The position numbers and the translations under genes are program-made. Shown piece by piece: positions 63,639 to 64,000 of a stretch of 64,000 bases of DNA. Numbering within the stretch: position 1 is the first letter of the stretch; each line of letters begins with the position of its first letter. Source of the DNA: Saprospiraceae bacterium. GTDB taxonomy: Bacteria > Bacteroidota > Bacteroidia > Chitinophagales > Saprospiraceae. The stretch lies in assembly GCA_028285545.1 (NCBI GenBank), contig JANQPA010000080.1, positions 1-64,000 on the forward strand, in the 5' to 3' direction. The notes below the pieces were generated by a model. The model saw only the letters and a list, made by a program, of their open reading frames with translations, was not told the DNA's origin and made no database searches.

Positions 63639-64000
63639 ATGAATAATGATTTGACTTCTTTTCAAGACCAATACAAAAACTTACTAACCAAAGAACCTTT
63701 TGGGAAATGTTTGCAGGAACTCGCTAAAGCAATTCGAACCAGTGATGAATTATTTCTTCTAATAAGCGAGCATAATGACATGGAAGAGAACTTTCGGATT
63801 GGCATTCTGGATATGGATGGAAGAAACAAAGCCTTAAGCTTACTTAGATATAAATATATTAGCTTCGTCAACAGCATACAGGAAAATGACCTTTCTCAAT
63901 TGGGTAAACTACTGGATGAAATTCATGATCAGATCCTGGTGGTTTGTCCTGAAAATCGAAAAGCTTATATGCATCAATTCTTTTCGTCCTATTATTTTAA
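63639..64000 (+). CDS. EAD11-like effector-associated domain protein (3' partial)
   Basis: An open frame running off the window, 120 residues visible. Start ATG 63639. Residues ~20-85 (CLQELAKAI, DELFLLISEHNDMEENFRIGILD, then a helix LSLLRYKYISFVNSIQ) follow the EAD11 pattern: a short helical adaptor with hydrophobic L-x-I, an R-x-G-I core and a final amphipathic helix. EADs recruit effectors in Bacteroidota conflict systems. The C-terminal effector is not in the window. The gene is transcribed away from the cas operon. Confidence 0.6.
   Translation, partial: MNNDLTSFQDQYKNLLTKEPFGKCLQELAKAIRTSDELFLLISEHNDMEENFRIGILDMDGRNKALSLLRYKYISFVNSIQENDLSQLGKLLDEIHDQILVVCPENRKAYMHQFFSSYYF

Noticed and set aside
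1-64000. tRNA, rRNA, insertion sequences, prophage
   Set aside because: None was recognised by inspection; weak tRNA genes could be missed without a covariance search.

Overview
The window looks like a chromosomal segment from a Bacteroidota bacterium, most likely Saprospiraceae-like. The signs are several secreted proteins ending in type IX secretion (T9SS) C-terminal sorting domains, low GC content, weak Shine-Dalgarno signals, and families common in that phylum (DUF4397, DUF4331, DUF721 beside recF, Mrp lacking the C-terminal CPxC, LytS/LytTR signalling). No rRNA, tRNA or insertion sequence was recognised.

Positions 1-25,200 hold housekeeping and envelope genes. They include a T9SS-exported DUF4397 protein (5' end outside the window), a double AAA+ ATPase of CbxX type, a methyltransferase, a subtilase with a very long insertion, DUF721-recF, pdhA, a TPR protein with ribH, an MBL-fold hydrolase, a redoxin/lipoprotein/cytochrome c-copper monooxygenase group, a convergent histidine kinase and LytTR regulator pair, a membrane-protein and winged-helix cluster sharing a palindromic operator, and a secreted caspase-like protease.

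Positions 25,800-51,500 carry a WYL regulator, a zinc-ribbon protein, a HEAT-like protein, RidA, tandem DUF4331 proteins, a large T9SS protein, IscA/ErpA-like, a Tat-type class V aminotransferase, a beta-lactamase-family hydrolase, a GT39 glycosyltransferase, a 2OG-Fe(II) oxygenase, an RluA pseudouridine synthase, a RibF-glycosyltransferase fusion, Mrp, a NifU-like protein, pyrF and a Uma2-type nuclease. Many 3' gene ends carry short-period tandem repeats (6-8 bp units) or long hairpins, some overlapping the stop codon.

Positions 51,900-64,000 are the defence region. An 18-repeat CRISPR array (51939-53166) is followed by a minus-strand operon running from 63299 down to 53612: cas10 (GGDD palm, no HD domain), a single cas7, csx10, a double-RAMP cas7-2x, csx19, a very large RAMP of TIGR03986 type with a charged helical tail, cas6, and finally a membrane protein with a signal peptide, coiled coil, transmembrane helix and cytosolic Rossmann-like domain. 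This is a type III-D system whose gene order parallels the fused III-D2 (III-Dv) systems, but with the Cas7-Cas5-Cas11 unit split. The terminal membrane protein has no assigned family here and is the best candidate for an undescribed signal-dependent effector. The array preserves an A-to-hybrid-to-B series of repeat sequences, readable as a record of stepwise mutation of the leader-proximal repeat. No cas1/cas2 is present. A truncated gene divergent from the operon (63639 onward) begins with a region resembling an effector-associated (EAD11-like) adaptor domain, so the defence island probably continues beyond the window.
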